NCBI RefSeq assembly: GCF_026210795.1
Contig: NC_089429.1
Location: forward strand, 1,674,001 to 1,738,000
Source of the DNA: Rhizophagus irregularis
Lineage: Eukaryota > Glomeromycota > Glomeromycetes > Glomerales > Glomeraceae
Reading direction: 5' to 3'
DNA: 64,000 bases
Positions 1 to 12,574 of this stretch are shown one piece after another. Position 1 is the first letter of the stretch. Each line of letters starts with the position of its first letter. The notes under the pieces are model-generated. The model searched no databases, was not told the origin of the DNA, and saw nothing but the letters and a program-made list of their open reading frames with translations. Both the position numbers and the translations under genes were made by a program.

Positions 1-600
1 TGTTTTGGTTTCTTTTTCATTAGACGCCTCATAATTCTTTTCTTTTATGTAGGTTAGACATTCTGGAGTTCTCTTTCTTTTTTTGTAGGAATGCTGACCT
101 TTGGTGACTTGGACGATTGCAGATGGGGGTTTTGTTTCCAATCTTTTTTTTTTGTTCTTTTAGGTTGTTTGACTACAAATGAACCTGAACTTATAGATAA
201 TTTAGGTTGCAATAGGTGGTTTTAATAAAGAGGGAATTTTCATAATGTATTTGTACTTTGTTTATTTTTTTATTTTTTATTTAATTTAATAAAGTGAAAT
301 TAGATTTATGTAAATACAATTATAGTAAACTGTAATACAAATAGTAAATTCAGTGACCAAATCGTATAAATTTCGTGATAAAATCAGTGATCAAATCATG
401 TAAATTCCATATAAATCCCGTGCAAATTCCGTATCCAAACCATATTTTTGGTGATACGGAATTGTGCATTTTTCCGTATCCTATTATGATACGTTATTTC
501 TAAGGAAAAAAAATCGTATAAAAACTTTATAAAAAACGTATCCAATTTTTTTATAGGGTTACTATCAGGTATTAGCTGAATGAAGTAATAGGAATTTTTT
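1..600. other. Gene-poor left edge with intron-like pyrimidine tracts and a dispersed repeat
   Basis: Between about 20 and 200 there are four T-rich tracts ending in TAG or TTAG, each followed by a short GC-richer segment (for example after 51, 89 and 160). They look like a row of splice acceptors and may be the end of a gene or retroelement lying outside the window. From about 360 to 560 there are repeated motifs of the type CGTATC and GATACG around an imperfect palindrome at 449-482. The same motifs recur at 15,590-15,720, so this is probably a dispersed repeat. I cannot assign a product. Confidence 0.35.
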
Positions 601-2874
601 ATATATATAATTTAAATATGAATAAAATAATTTTTAAGGTTGATAAAATAATTTCTTATTCAAAGTTATGACTTTTATTAACGGTTTAGAGTCAAATATC
701 AAAAAAGTATAATATACATTGATAAATCCTTTCGTGAGTTTCGTCCATATATAAATATTCCATAAAATGATTTTTCACGCCAAAAATCATGCTATTTAGT
801 ATATTTAGTAACATGAGAAATAAAAACAACAAAAACTTGTAATAAATTAATTAATTTTTTAAATAACTAATTCAAAGAATAGAAAACTAACGTAAATTTA
901 AATAGGGATTTAATTTTACTCATAAATCATAATATAATTTGTATGTTATTTTTTAAAATTTTATGGGTGAATTAAAACTAAAGGCGGAAAGATGATATTT
1001 TATGAAATCCGGGACAGTAATTTTCTTTATAAAAAGAAAGTAACTCTGAGACAAATTTATTGATAATTATATTATAACGGAATATTTAATAATATTCACA
1101 ATTCCAACTAAATATTTTCAAGATAAACCGAAATTTTATTTTGGCTTAAGTCATGACCAAGAGTCTTCAAGCAACCATTAAAATATTATTTTTTAATAAT
1201 AACTGAAATATAGTATAATTTGAAATTTTCTTAAAGCTTATTTGGAGTCTAAAAAAAAATAATAGTAGGCTTTAAATAATAGTGATTTTTATTAAAAACT
1301 TATTTAACCTTTTAAATCTTATTTTTAAAAAAGTTTTAGAGATTTTAAATTAATTAAATATCCGATTAAATTAATTAAATACATATCAGATATATCCTAA
1401 ATAACTATAAGTAAATTAAAATGTCTATTTCTGTTGACTTTCATAATTATTAGCTGTAACTAATTTGTCGTGTTTGCAGCAGGATTAATGAGTAATATAA
1501 TTTATTTGGATTATAATGTGGGTGAAAAATAAAATTTTACTATATAAAATAAATAAATATAATTTAAAAAAAATTATTAATTTTATTATTTTTTTTTTGG
1601 CTGGATATTTTTTAAAAATCATTTATTCTATCCTAACTAAAAAAAGAAATCATATAAAATATATTTATTTATTTCGATTACATAGCAGTACCTACTTAAA
1701 AGGCAAAAAAATTAGGAAAAAGAAAGTAAAAAAAGTTAACCAAGAAATAAAAAATTATTAGTGCTTGCCGTAACACCGCAGTATTGATCCAAACTTAAGC
1801 GGTGAAGGAACAAAAAACATTAGGAAAAAAGTATTATTATATAGAAATAAAATTAAAACCGAAAAAAAGTAAAAATAAAAAGAAAATTTGTTTAAGAAAA
1901 AAAATTGGTTTAAACTGAAAAAAATAGATACCCTTTTGGCTTCTTGATTCCACAAATCTAAACTTAAAAAAAAAATCAAAAAAAAAAAAAAAATCGAAAA
2001 TGTTTTTTAAAAATTAACGTTCTGCTAAAGGAAAAAATGGAAATAAACTTATTCGTTAGTATACTTTCTTTTCGTTAGTATTATAGAAAAAATCCGATTA
2101 AAATTTCATTAACCGGAACTGGATTACCGATTCATGACCCTATTAGTATATCATGCGTTTCACGTTATACAATTCAATTTATTTATACGGGCTTAATTAT
2201 ATAAATTATTTCAAATAAAATAAAATAATATTAAAATGATATACTTGTGACAGCACAAAAAATTGCCATTACGAATATTTTTTTTATCCTTTAAATGATG
2301 TTTTTGCTTTAGCAAAATCATAAAATTTTGATAATTTACGAGATTTTGCAGTATTCAAATTAATAGTATTTATTATGACGAATTGACGAGATCTGGAATA
2401 AAATTTTAATACGTTTAATTGGCCTTACAAAATAATTTTTAAGCTTTGTTTCATATTTAGAATTACTTTTACCCATTATTATTGTTCAAATTCTCATTGT
2501 TTCTTTTCACTGTTTATTCATTTCCTTTCTAATTTGTGTAACATTCTGTTTTCATTATTACCTTCTATGATGAAATAATATTTACGCCTAATACTTAAAA
2601 TATTTCAGCTAGTTTGTCTTAATAACTAAATAAGTAAAAAATAATAATGCTGATGCATCAACTTTATGCATTTGCTCTTCGATAAAGTATTTCTAAATTT
2701 AAAACGAACTTTCCGTAATAACACAAAATTCCATAATATTTTCTTTATCATTAAACAATCATTTCAAACTGTATTATTCAGATATAAATAAAAATATAAA
2801 TAAATATCAATAAATACGTCCAAATTTTCCAAATTCATTATTGTTATCGATACTTGATTAATTAATATAGTGAA
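600..2874. other. AT-rich intergenic stretch, nothing recognisable
   Basis: Long A/T runs and low-complexity sequence. The short open frames at 1516-1761 (+) and 1758-1979 (-) consist almost wholly of Lys/Ile/Asn/Phe codons, as expected from AT-rich DNA, and show no domain. The promoter of the kinase at 2875 must lie in the last few hundred bases, but I see no distinctive element. Confidence 0.5.
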
Positions 2875-5358
2875 ATGGAACTCGTAAATACAAATGATGA
2901 AAATTTTTTTGACCCAACACCAAGATTAAAATCTAGTCCTATACCAATTAAATTTATTTCTTTTAATAGAAATGATGAAAAATGCTTTAATTGTGGAAAA
3001 GAATATATTATGACGCTTTTTTGTCATGATCAAAAATATTACAAAAAATGTCTATCGCGTTATATTAATGGTATAACTGATAATAATACTATATATATAC
3101 TTAAACATATATTATACAATGGACTCGAAATGTAATGAACATAAAATAAGCAAAGCAAAAATACCACAAAGTATTCAAGAATGCTGTAAAATTTGTTTGA
3201 GAATCTTAAGTTTCAAGCAAATAGAAGGATGCTTAGATAACCTTAATTATCTTGATAAAAATAGTCTCAACATACTATATAATAGGTTAAAACGTTGTCA
3301 ATTATGTGGAGAGTCATTAGATGAACACATTAGAGAGCAATTTATATTATGCACAAATTGTTTTCTAATTTCATTTGAATGGATAGAATCAACCTTAGTT
3401 AAAAAGCAAATTTTAATTCTTTATTTACCATGGTGGCATGACAATTCTAATTGTAATTTGTGTCATTCCGAGTTAACATTTACATCAGATTGTCAAAAGT
3501 ATTGTGAGGATTGTCATATATCTTATGTTGGATGCAGATATTGTTTAACAACAAACATTATTTTCGGACTTACAGGCCAAACTCAATGTAAAAAATGTAA
3601 AAGAATATCACTCATTATATGCAGTAATGTAGATAGGGATCTCGTTGTTTACCTTCTCAATGATATTATATATGATAACTACATAGCTTTTTTTTATATT
3701 AGAAATATTGTAAATACAGAGGATAAATATTTTAAACCAAAAGCTCTATTATATTCTATTTTTGAAAAAATATTTGTAAAAAATGTAAAAAATGTTAATA
3801 AAAAGATAGTTGAGTGGATACCATATTCTCAATTTAAAAATATAAAAGAAATAACAAAAGGGGGATATGGTATTATATATAAAGCAACCTGGTCAGGTTA
3901 TAATGAAGAAGTCATTTTAAAAAGATTTGAAAATTCTAAAAATGATATTAAATATTTCATAAATGAGGTGAATATTTTGCGGGTGGTTTTTATTAAATAA
4001 TTTAATCTTTAATCCTTAATTAAATCTTTAATAAATTATATAGTTAAAATCAAATCAACATTGTAAAAATGGATTTAATGGTTATATAATCGAAGTTTAT
4101 GGCTTTACAAAGGATCCTGAATTAGGAGATTATTTATTAGTTATGGAATATGCGCCAAAAGGAGATTTACATAAATATTTACAAAAGAATTTTACAAATA
4201 TTACGTGGAATAATCAAAAACTACAAATTTTATTGCAAATCTCACAAGGGTATTTATATTTAAAAGTAATTATTATATTAATAAAAGTTAGTTATAAACT
4301 TTTTTTTTATTTAGACTTGAATATATTCATTATCGTAAATTCATACATCGAGATTTTCATAGCGGAAATATATTACTTAGTATGATTCAATGGAAAATTG
4401 GGGATCTAGGATTATCACATCCTATAAATAAATCATCAAATGATGAAATATATGGAGTTATACCTTATATTGCACCAGAAATATTTAAAGGATCTGCATT
4501 TTCCAAAGAAGCTGATATGTATAGTTTTGGTATGATTATGTGGGAACTTACAACAGGCTGCAAACCTTTTGCTAATATTAAACATGATATTCATCTTATT
4601 TACAAAATTCTTGATGGAGAACGACCCAAAATTACAGAAGATACACCAGAATGTTATGCTAATTTAATGAAAAGTTGTTGGGATCCTGATCCAAATAAAA
4701 GACCACTGATAAAAGAAATTTATTTAACTCTTGGTAATTGGTTTTTTAAAAGTAAATATAAAGAAGAATTTATTCAAGCTGAAGAAAAAAGAAATAAACT
4801 GATAAAATCAAAGAATATTGGTCCTGAATTTGCTGAAAAAAATCACCCAGAAGCCATTTATACAAGTAGGCCATTAAGTGCTTTTATTTCTAAATGTCTA
4901 TCCACAAATATATCATCGACAATTTCATTTGGTAATAATCAAGGTACTATTATAAAAAATTTAATTGTAATTGAAAATATTATATACAGAAATCTTTAAA
5001 ATGCATGTCATTTTCTTTAGATTATGATTATAATTATATTTCGAAAGAAAAAGAGCTTGATATAGAAATTGAAAGGTATTTACATTTATATTTTTTAAAT
5101 GATACTCTGTGTAACTAATTAAATTAATATTAATATTAATTTGTAATTTAGTTTATCGTCGCAAAATTTAACAATTCAAAATCCTTCAACCTCATTAAAA
5201 AAGCGAAACAATGAAGAATTAAACCTTGAAACATATGATAATAGTGGTAAATATCATATTTGTTGTCGTTTATTTTTTCTTTTTGTTTATATTAATATTT
5301 ATTTTTTTTTCCAAACTTAAAATATTTTAAAGTAGAAAAACGTATTAAATCTAGTTAA
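2875..5358 (+). pseudogene. Zinc-ribbon serine/threonine kinase, six exons, one frameshift
   Basis: Protein kinase of the tyrosine-kinase-like kind expanded in Glomeromycotina. Exons: 2875-3967, 4044-4249, 4315-4943, 5021-5075, 5152-5246 and 5333-5358; all introns are GT-AG and phases match. The N-terminal part has many CxxC pairs (zinc ribbons). The kinase part has GGYGIIYKA (P-loop), VILKRF (lysine), HRDFHSGN (catalytic loop), GDLG in place of DFG, and YIAPE. The tail ends VEKRIKSS. It is a paralogue of the minus-strand gene at 35222-38048, with the same exon layout. Exon 1 needs a frame change between about 3090 and 3118, inside an AT-repeat run: the first frame ends at 3135 and the second continues from there. 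This could be a true lesion or a base-count error at the repeat. If real, the zinc ribbon is separated from the kinase. Confidence 0.75.
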
Positions 5359-5465
5359 AATTCGTTGTATTAATATCATGTGATTGATATCATGTGACTT
5401 TGACGACTTCTCTTTTAATTATATCATGCGATATCATGTTACTATCTATTATATTAGGCTTTTTA

Positions 5466-5817
5466 AAGTATATTATATTTCCCTTATGGCTGGTTCTGGC
5501 CACCTCGAACTATCTTCATTCTGGCGGGTGGGCCTCTTATCTTCATTTTAATTCTTATGTAGATTTTATAGATCATAGATTATTTTTTTCTTTTTATTTT
5601 AGTCTATTTCTTTTTCTTCTTCTCTTTCGTACAATGCAGGTAATGCCTAGTATTGTTTTATAAATATTGGGCAGTGCGATCCTCGAGAGAGTTGGGTTTA
5701 TACTTGTATAGTGTAGCATCATAGTTTTTTTGTAAGGGCTCAGCTCCCAGACTTGTATGGTTCCCGTCATTGTTTTAATTTTTAAATAAAATAAAATAAA
5801 AATAAGTATATTATATT
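5466..5817 (+). mobile_element. 5'-truncated non-LTR retroelement with 14-bp target duplication
   Basis: The 14-bp sequence AAGTATATTATATT occurs at 5466-5479 and again at 5804-5817. Between them lies about 324 bp that is richer in G+C than the surroundings and ends in an A-rich tail of AAAAT-like units (about 5783-5803). A long direct repeat plus an A-rich 3' tail is the signature of target-primed reverse transcription, so this is a LINE 3' end or a SINE. No coding domain survives; the open frame at 5394-5663 runs across its 5' boundary and is not a gene. Confidence 0.75.
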
Positions 5818-7560
5818 GATTTTTACGTATTTATAATAAATATCATTTATTTTATTTTAAGAAATATTCGTGTTTTAAATGGATTACATAATCAAAATTA
5901 TTTGATTAAACAAATATTTCATAAACTTAAATTAAATTCTTATCGAAACTTGTAAAATATATAGTGAGTACCATAAACTTAAATTTCAATAATACTGTAA
6001 AGCTTGTAATTGTTAAAAAATAGTATGTTGTGGGATTCCAATAAATGATGTCGAAGTATAATAATTTTCGCTCTTAAAATCAGCATCCATAATTTTTGAC
6101 ATTATAATAAAGTAACGAAAATATATATATTTTATAATGGGAAGGATCGCATACGTAATACTTACACTTGATAATACTGGGTCAATTGCCTGTAAAATTT
6201 TCAAGTTAGATGTTAAACTTATAAGGTAAGATAAGTACTTCAAATGTATAACAAATAATTACTTATACAAATGTAATTAAGATATATTAAGTATTATAGA
6301 TAGAGGCATAATAAAAGAGCAAAAAAATGTATTAGGATGCAAATCAGTTAATTAATCAAATAATTAACCGGTTAATTACATTCGGGTTGAATGTACCGGC
6401 TGTTCTGATATTTGTCGCACAATACATTTTACGTAATAATTATATAAACATTTTTTTTTTTTTTTTGAAACAAGCCGATTATGCAGCACTCAGCCAAAAG
6501 TTTGTAAGCTGGTTTGCAGTAACGGATCATGACGTTTCTTATTATTTTTAATAGATAATTTTTGTTTACATTACAGGATGTTAACAAAATATTATTAAAT
6601 TTATTTATTTCATTTTTTATAAATATTTTAAACGAAGACAAAATAATCAATTTTTAAAATTGGGTAAATTTTCGTTCAATAACATTCTAAATAATTTAGA
6701 AATGAATCATTTTTAGCAAAAGAAATAATTTTGATATATTAAATATTTAATAAAACTAAAATAATTGAACAATACATTTTAAGACAATAAATAATTACTA
6801 ATACTAATTTGATTTAATTTTGTTTTATAATTTTTTTTTTTAAAATCATCATCATTTAAATAATTTAAGTAAATTGTGATTTAATTATAACTGGATTTTC
6901 CCATATATTAATGGTATTGCTAAATGACATCATAGTTCACCTGAAAATATCTTGAATAATATTAATGCTCAAATGTTGATTTCAATATTGTCGCACAATT
7001 TTAATCAGGCCTACAATGATGTGTTTGTTGTACTTTTTGAGACATCAAATCATTTAATTACCCACGCTTATAATAATTTCAAAATATTTCCTGACTTTTC
7101 TTTTTCTTTTTAATTTCAACAAACAAAAAAAAGTATTTGGAGAGGTACTTTTATTATTTATGTTATATATATATCAAACATCATAAATAACTTTCACCTG
7201 AGTAAAATTTTTTCGTATGAGTAGTATATTTTTTCTTCATGAGTAATTATATTTAATAATAATAATACACTCTAACATTACATAAACTAAATATATTTAC
7301 ATGAGTAATTTTTTACATGAACTTTTTTTTTTGGTTTCTTAATATTATGTTGCCAAAGAAAAGTAATTAAATCACCTGATTTTCAACCCATTCTAATAAT
7401 AACAACATAGGATGCTTTGTGTCTTTTATGGATGTGCTATATTTGAAAAGGAAGGAACAAAAAATACTTATATTAAAGTACTGTGTTCAATATTGATGAT
7501 AAACTTTTTTTTTTTTGAAAAAAAAAGCAAAAATTAAATCTTGATTGTACCGAATATACC
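5818..7560. other. AT-rich intergenic with a dispersed repeat at about 6405-6490
   Basis: No gene recognised. The stretch at 6405-6490 (TTTGTCGCACAATAC, then ACGTAATAATTATA, then a T-run and GAAACAAGCCGATTATG) matches, with drift, 9325-9390 upstream of the F-box gene, and part of it (CCGATATTTGTCGCACAA on the minus strand) recurs upstream of the second F-box gene near 46,520. The rest is low complexity. Confidence 0.45.
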
Positions 7561-7569
7561 AAATTAAAT

Positions 7570-8435
7570 AGTCAAATCAAATCTTTAAAAATGAAAGCCA
7601 TTTGTTTACAGGATGAATTGTTGGCCACTCAAAAAAAATTATTGCTTATCAAGGTCTGATAGTTGATAGTCACAAGGAATAAATAACTTTTATGTAAGTC
7701 AATGGAATTTGTTGAAAGCCTTCCAAATACAGTAGATTCAACAATTACTCAAGATCAAATTATGTTCAGAGCTTCAATTTGTATTGAAACATCAAAAACT
7801 CACTTTAACAAGAAAGATTATTATATAAAAGAACAACAAATGTATTGGCAGAACTTTGAAAGGTTCAATACCAACTTCTAGATTCTACAACTCAGTCTCT
7901 TACAACTGTTAGGATATCAACAAATTGATTTAAAAGAACTTCTTAAGGGTGCAAAATTTCTCATAGATTTCAAATGTTAAAGTTTCCCTTCCTGAAAACA
8001 ATACTATTGTTAAAGGATTGCATTCATGTTTAAATATCATAAGAAATTATTCTAGGTAAATACTATGGAAGTTGTCTGGCAAAAACTTACCATTAAGACA
8101 AAAATGAATATGGTAATTTGTTGAAGATATTGAAGCATCTACGATTTCAATAATTCCACTCAATTTACAAGCAAAAATTAATGATCATGATGAGCTTATA
8201 GCATTTCTGGAAGCCACTCCTAATCAAAGAATTGAAGAAGAAAAAGATATGTAACAAATGCAAAACTGTAATAAATAGGATTACTGCTCCAAATGGTGAC
8301 TCGTTTCTTGGACTAGACATTAATGATGATTGTAATGAAAATCTGAATGAAGTACATCAGAGTAAAAAGTGGAAAAATAGATCTCTTACAGAAAAACAAT
8401 ATGAGAGTGCAAAGAACACACCTTTTGTAGCCTAG
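7570..8435 (+). pseudogene. Decayed coding sequence, unknown product
   Basis: Several coding-like islands follow each other on the plus strand in different frames. About 7573-7660 reads like a coiled coil (IKSLKMKAICLQDELLATQKK). 7702-7881 is an open frame beginning MEFVESLPNTVDSTITQDQ. About 7920-7980 contains QIDLKELLKGAKFLID. 8232-8435 gives a 67-residue frame with CNKCKTVINR and RSLTEKQYESAKN. Codon composition is less AT-driven than in flanking DNA, and no splice signals bridge the breaks, so I read this as one degraded gene. I do not recognise the family. Confidence 0.4.
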
Positions 8436-8573
8436 ATGATATAAAGAAAAGGCTTGGCCTGTTTACTTCCCTGTAAAAAAAGTCAATCTGTTTTTATATT
8501 CCATAAAAGGCTCATATTTCCGGAAATAGTAACCTTATATCACGGAATTTATTGATTTATTTACATTTTCCGT

Positions 8574-8900
8574 GCATCACTTCTTTTCGTCTCCCATCAC
8601 TCCTCTTCGTCCCCAATCACTTCTTTTCGTCTCTCATCACTCCTTTTGTCTCCCATCATTTCTTTTTGTCTCCCATAACTTCTTTTCCCATCACTCCTTT
8701 TCGTCTCCCATCATTTCTTTTTGTCTCCCATCACTTCTTTTCGTCTCCCATCACTCCCTTTCGTCTCCCATCAATCCTCTTCGTCTCCCATCACTTCTTT
8801 TCGTTTCCCATCACTCCTTTTTATCTCCCATCATGTCCTATTTCTCCTTTTTGTTTCCTATCACTTCTCATTGCTCTTTTTTACTCCCTTTCATCTTCTA
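8574..8900 (+). repeat. Minisatellite, 20-bp unit, about 13-16 copies
   Basis: Tandem copies of a 20-bp pyrimidine-rich unit close to CCCATCACTTCTTTTCGTCT, clean from about 8574 to 8840 and degenerate to about 8900. Because 20 is not a multiple of three and the unit lacks stops, all three plus-strand frames stay open (8552-8914, 8572-9021, 8721-9065); none is likely to be a real protein. The strand asymmetry (C/T on plus, G/A on minus) is strong. Confidence 0.9.
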
Positions 8901-9445
8901 TTACTTTCCATTAATCCATTGTTATTTCATTTTTTTATTAGCATCTTTCTCCTGGATCATTATAATTTACTTATCTTTTTATTTATTGTTATTGTTTTTT
9001 TTATTTGTATCACTTCATTAAAAATAAATATGGTGATTTTTTTCTTTAAAATCGTAAATGTGTGACTTAAATTTTAATATTTACAAATAAAATTTCATTA
9101 AATAAGATTATTTTGAATTAAATATGTTTGCAAAAAAAAATTTTTAAAAATATCTTCGCAATAAAATTTTAAGTTTAACCGATCAAAAATTAGCTAAGTT
9201 AAAACAATCAGCCATCGGCCGATTAATAAATTTACTCTATATATTGTGCATCATGTGACAATTGTGACATATTTGAAAAAAACCCAGACGATGATCGCCC
9301 AGGTGATGTTTAGCAATCGGGTGATTTGTCACACGATATCATACGTAATAATTTATAAGAAATTTTTTTGAAACAGTCGATCATGATAATCATGTACAAA
9401 CATGTAAAAATAATCTGTTCCGTGCGACAAACGGTGTTGTCGCTC

Positions 9446-9524
9446 CGAAATTCCCATAAATTTTTGACGTAGCTTTTTTAATTTCAGAAACCCCTTTTCT
9501 TATTTTCTCCTTTCGACTAAAAAT
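9446..9524 (+). promoter_or_regulatory. Leader conserved between the two intact F-box paralogues
   Basis: The blocks CGAAATTCCCAT and TTTTTAATTTCAGAAACCCC lie just upstream of the start at 9525. Nearly the same two blocks lie upstream of the paralogue starting at 46434 on the minus strand. The TTTAATTTCAG resembles a splice acceptor, so a 5'-UTR intron is possible. Conservation may simply reflect recent duplication. Confidence 0.4.
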
Positions 9525-11168
9525 ATGGCATGTTCAAAGTTATTTTTAGGAGATTTACCTGAGTTAGTAAACGAAATTATACAACATTTTCATTATGATT
9601 ACAAAACATTACATTCATGTATATTAGTTAATAAATTATGGTGTCATTTAGCAATCCCATTATTATGGGAAGATCCATTTTCACTTAAATTACCTAAAAA
9701 TTATCACTTTATTGAAATTTACTTATATAAGCTAAACGATGATTACAAAATAAAACTAGATGAATATTTAACTCAAAATGATATATTTCCTTCAAATACG
9801 CTATTTAATTATCCTAGTTTTATTCAACGTTTAGATGCATATGAAATCATTAATTCTATTAATGAGTGGGCTAGGACTATTGAAACTTCAAAAACTAAAG
9901 CGCAACGTTCTGGCTATTTTATGCGAAATAAATTATTACCTTTGCAAATGATAAATTTTACAAAGTTAATATATAAATCATTATTTATAATATTCATTGA
10001 AAATGAAGTAAATTTGCATAGTTTTGAAGTTATGTTGTTTAACAATACAAAATTTGAATATTTTGATGAGATTCTTGAATTAATATTACAAAATCCGAAA
10101 TTCATTTGTAATATTAAAAATTTTGAAATTAATTTTTATGAGGTAACTGAAAATACAAGAATATTTACAAAATTTCTCTACTCTAATTGTAATTCAATTT
10201 CATCACTTTATTTGCAATATTCATTTTATCATTTTCCAGTGACTGAAAAATGTTCATCGTTATCACAAATTATTCAATCTCAAATAAATCTTAGAAAACT
10301 TTTTCTTGGTTGTCAATTTCCTTTGCACCAATCACTATCATCTTTAATTAAAAATCCTAATTGTTCAAATACTTTAAATACAATTATATTTTATTATGTT
10401 GATTTTAAAAATATACTTATTTTGAGTGAAGCATTTAATCACTTGAATGTTTTAGAATCAATTCATATTATTTATTGTCGTTCTTTAGATTCTAGATTTA
10501 TTCAGCAAATTAATAATATCACTAAACCTTTTAAATTAAAATCTTTATTTTTGAATGAAATATTACAAACTGAAGAATTGTTAGTACAAAAATCTTGCGA
10601 TTATTTAGAAAATTTTGGAATTATAGGCAGAGAACCACAACAATTACTACAATTAATTATAAAATATTGTAGCAAAATTAAATATTTGGGTCCTATTTCA
10701 ATGAATAATAAGTGTAGTTATTTATTATTAAATTTAGTTGAAAATATTACACAAAATCTTGATTATCTTTTTATAGAAACTTCCATTAGTGATATTAGTT
10801 CAATTATATTAAAAAATTTAGGTCAAATTCTTCCTCATAAATTAGAATATTTGCATTTGAGTCTTTCAATTGATAGAATTGATTTTGAAATATTTTTAAA
10901 AAATTTTCAAAATACTTTTGTTAAAAAATTGGTAATCAGAAATAGAAGTAAAGGAAAAAATGGTGATATTTTCCCTTCTATAAAAGAATATATTATGAAA
11001 AAGAAAAGAGTCAAATATTTTGCTTTTTCAGAAATTAAATATTCAAGAATTGATGATTTGTTTTTTCTAAAAAATAAGGTAAAGGAATTTGAATTATATG
11101 ATATTCAAGTTTTATGTTATAGGGATTTATCTATTGATATTTATGATTTTATAAAAGAAGTTAATTAG
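9525..11168 (+). CDS. F-box protein with leucine-rich C-terminal part
   Basis: Single-exon gene of 547 residues. The F-box-like segment is at about residues 10-55 (LPELVNEIIQHF, then LVNKLWCHLAIPLLWEDPF). F-box proteins of this kind join substrates to SCF ubiquitin ligases through Skp1. The remainder is a Leu/Ile/Asn-rich region of irregular leucine-rich-repeat character with no catalytic motif. The start is the first ATG after a stop-rich leader, directly before the F-box. A close paralogue is at 44800-46434 on the other strand (544 residues, collinear throughout), and minus-strand fragments of the same family lie at 11340-11575 and 16046-16440. Substrate unknown. Confidence 0.85.
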   Translation: MACSKLFLGDLPELVNEIIQHFHYDYKTLHSCILVNKLWCHLAIPLLWEDPFSLKLPKNYHFIEIYLYKLNDDYKIKLDEYLTQNDIFPSNTLFNYPSFIQRLDAYEIINSINEWARTIETSKTKAQRSGYFMRNKLLPLQMINFTKLIYKSLFIIFIENEVNLHSFEVMLFNNTKFEYFDEILELILQNPKFICNIKNFEINFYEVTENTRIFTKFLYSNCNSISSLYLQYSFYHFPVTEKCSSLSQIIQSQINLRKLFLGCQFPLHQSLSSLIKNPNCSNTLNTIIFYYVDFKNILILSEAFNHLNVLESIHIIYCRSLDSRFIQQINNITKPFKLKSLFLNEILQTEELLVQKSCDYLENFGIIGREPQQLLQLIIKYCSKIKYLGPISMNNKCSYLLLNLVENITQNLDYLFIETSISDISSIILKNLGQILPHKLEYLHLSLSIDRIDFEIFLKNFQNTFVKKLVIRNRSKGKNGDIFPSIKEYIMKKKRVKYFAFSEIKYSRIDDLFFLKNKVKEFELYDIQVLCYRDLSIDIYDFIKEVN

Positions 11169-11339
11169 TTATTTATACAAATTAGACTGTTTTATATTAT
11201 ATTATTATCATGAAATTATCAGTATATGTAAATTGTATTATGTATAAATATTCTGATTTGGGATATAATAAAATTTTGGAACTCCTTAAGAATTAACTTA
11301 AATTGGAATATCACGAATAAAATAAACTTTAACAATTTA

Positions 11340-11575
11340 ATTTTGCTTTGTCATATTTCATTCAATTTATGCAAGTAAATATTAATGAAGTGGTAATTTT
11401 TAGGGAAATTCTTTGAACACGCATATTCCTATAATAGAATCGTCAAATGACACCATAATATATTAACTAGGATACATGAATGTAATGTTGAAAAATCATT
11501 TTGGAAATACTGTATAATTTCAACTTGTTAATTCAGGCAATTGTCTTAAAATATTTTTGAACATGCAATATTGTA
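11340..11575 (-). pseudogene. F-box gene fragment, N-terminal coding part
   Basis: The plus-strand text matches, with many changes, the first 70 or so codons of the F-box gene at 44800-46434, including the region of the start codon near 11565 and the stretches around TTTTTAGG(G)AAATT and GACACCATAAT. Frame is lost. It lies tail to tail with the intact F-box gene that ends at 11168. Confidence 0.6.
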
Positions 11576-12574
11576 AAAAAGAAAAGGAGGAATATTATAT
11601 ATTAAAATTTCCAATTAAAGTATATTATTATGTTTCGGATTTTGCTATCCCGTATTTGGACACAACAGATAGCTTTTAGATCACTCGATCTAAACGAGGA
11701 TTTACTTGCAAGGGATCCTTAACGTTGTACCCGGGTATAAGTATCATCCTATGCCCTTTTCCTTAAATAAGATTGGCTCAAAATGTGGTACAATTGATCA
11801 TTATTTAGCCACAAAAATTAATTGGATGTTGTTATTATTTTTGTACAATATATCTTTGAGAAAATATTGTTTCGCGTACGTGAAAAAATGCAAAGAATAA
11901 TTTCACAATATTTACAATATTTTAATTTTAAATATAATAAAGACTCAAAATTTTAGCATTTTTTAATTTTTAACATCTTAAATCAAATAAAATGCTTTAT
12001 AATTATATGGTCTATAAAATTTTAATAAATAGATATAAAAAAATTTTTAATAACATTTGTATAATTCTATACCTATTGAACAACTTTCTTCAATATATAG
12101 TAATATAGACGAAGTAAAAATGGTATGATTTTAGTACGTAATTTAATTATTTATTTTTAGTTCTTTTCTTTTATGAAAATTATTATCTTTATTTAATTTA
12201 ACAAAATAGGGTATAAAGATTATTTATCTATTTAATAATGAGTTTATCGCGTTCGATAGTTATATTATTTTTATTCAACATAACATTCATTATTTTATTT
12301 TTGTAATCTATTAATAAATAAATTATTTAGGAATAGAAATTCCCAATCTATAGCTATTTTAATTATGTAATTCTTGAGGAATTTCAGTAAAAATAAAGAA
12401 GTTTTATGTAAAGTATCTACAGTAACCATATATATATTGTATTGAGTAATTTATATTAATAACACGCTATTATGATCTCACCATACTCTCAGCATCCAAA
12501 GAGCGAAAATTCCAGGTTATTCAATAAGCGGTTTATTTTAAGGTATCTGTCAAAGCGTGCTTGCCCAATTTTAA
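11576..12574. other. AT-rich gap, nothing convincing
   Basis: A GC-richer patch at about 11640-11780 (containing CCCGTATTTGGACACAAC and GTACCCGGGTATAAG) could be a repeat remnant; the 64-residue frame at 11706-11900 over it has no recognisable domain. The rest is low complexity. Confidence 0.35.

Noticed and set aside
5394-5663. 89-residue protein
   Set aside because: It crosses the 5' junction of the retroelement insertion and has no domain.
8552-9065. Three overlapping Ser/His/Phe/Leu-rich proteins
   Set aside because: All come from the 20-bp minisatellite, which has no stop in any frame.
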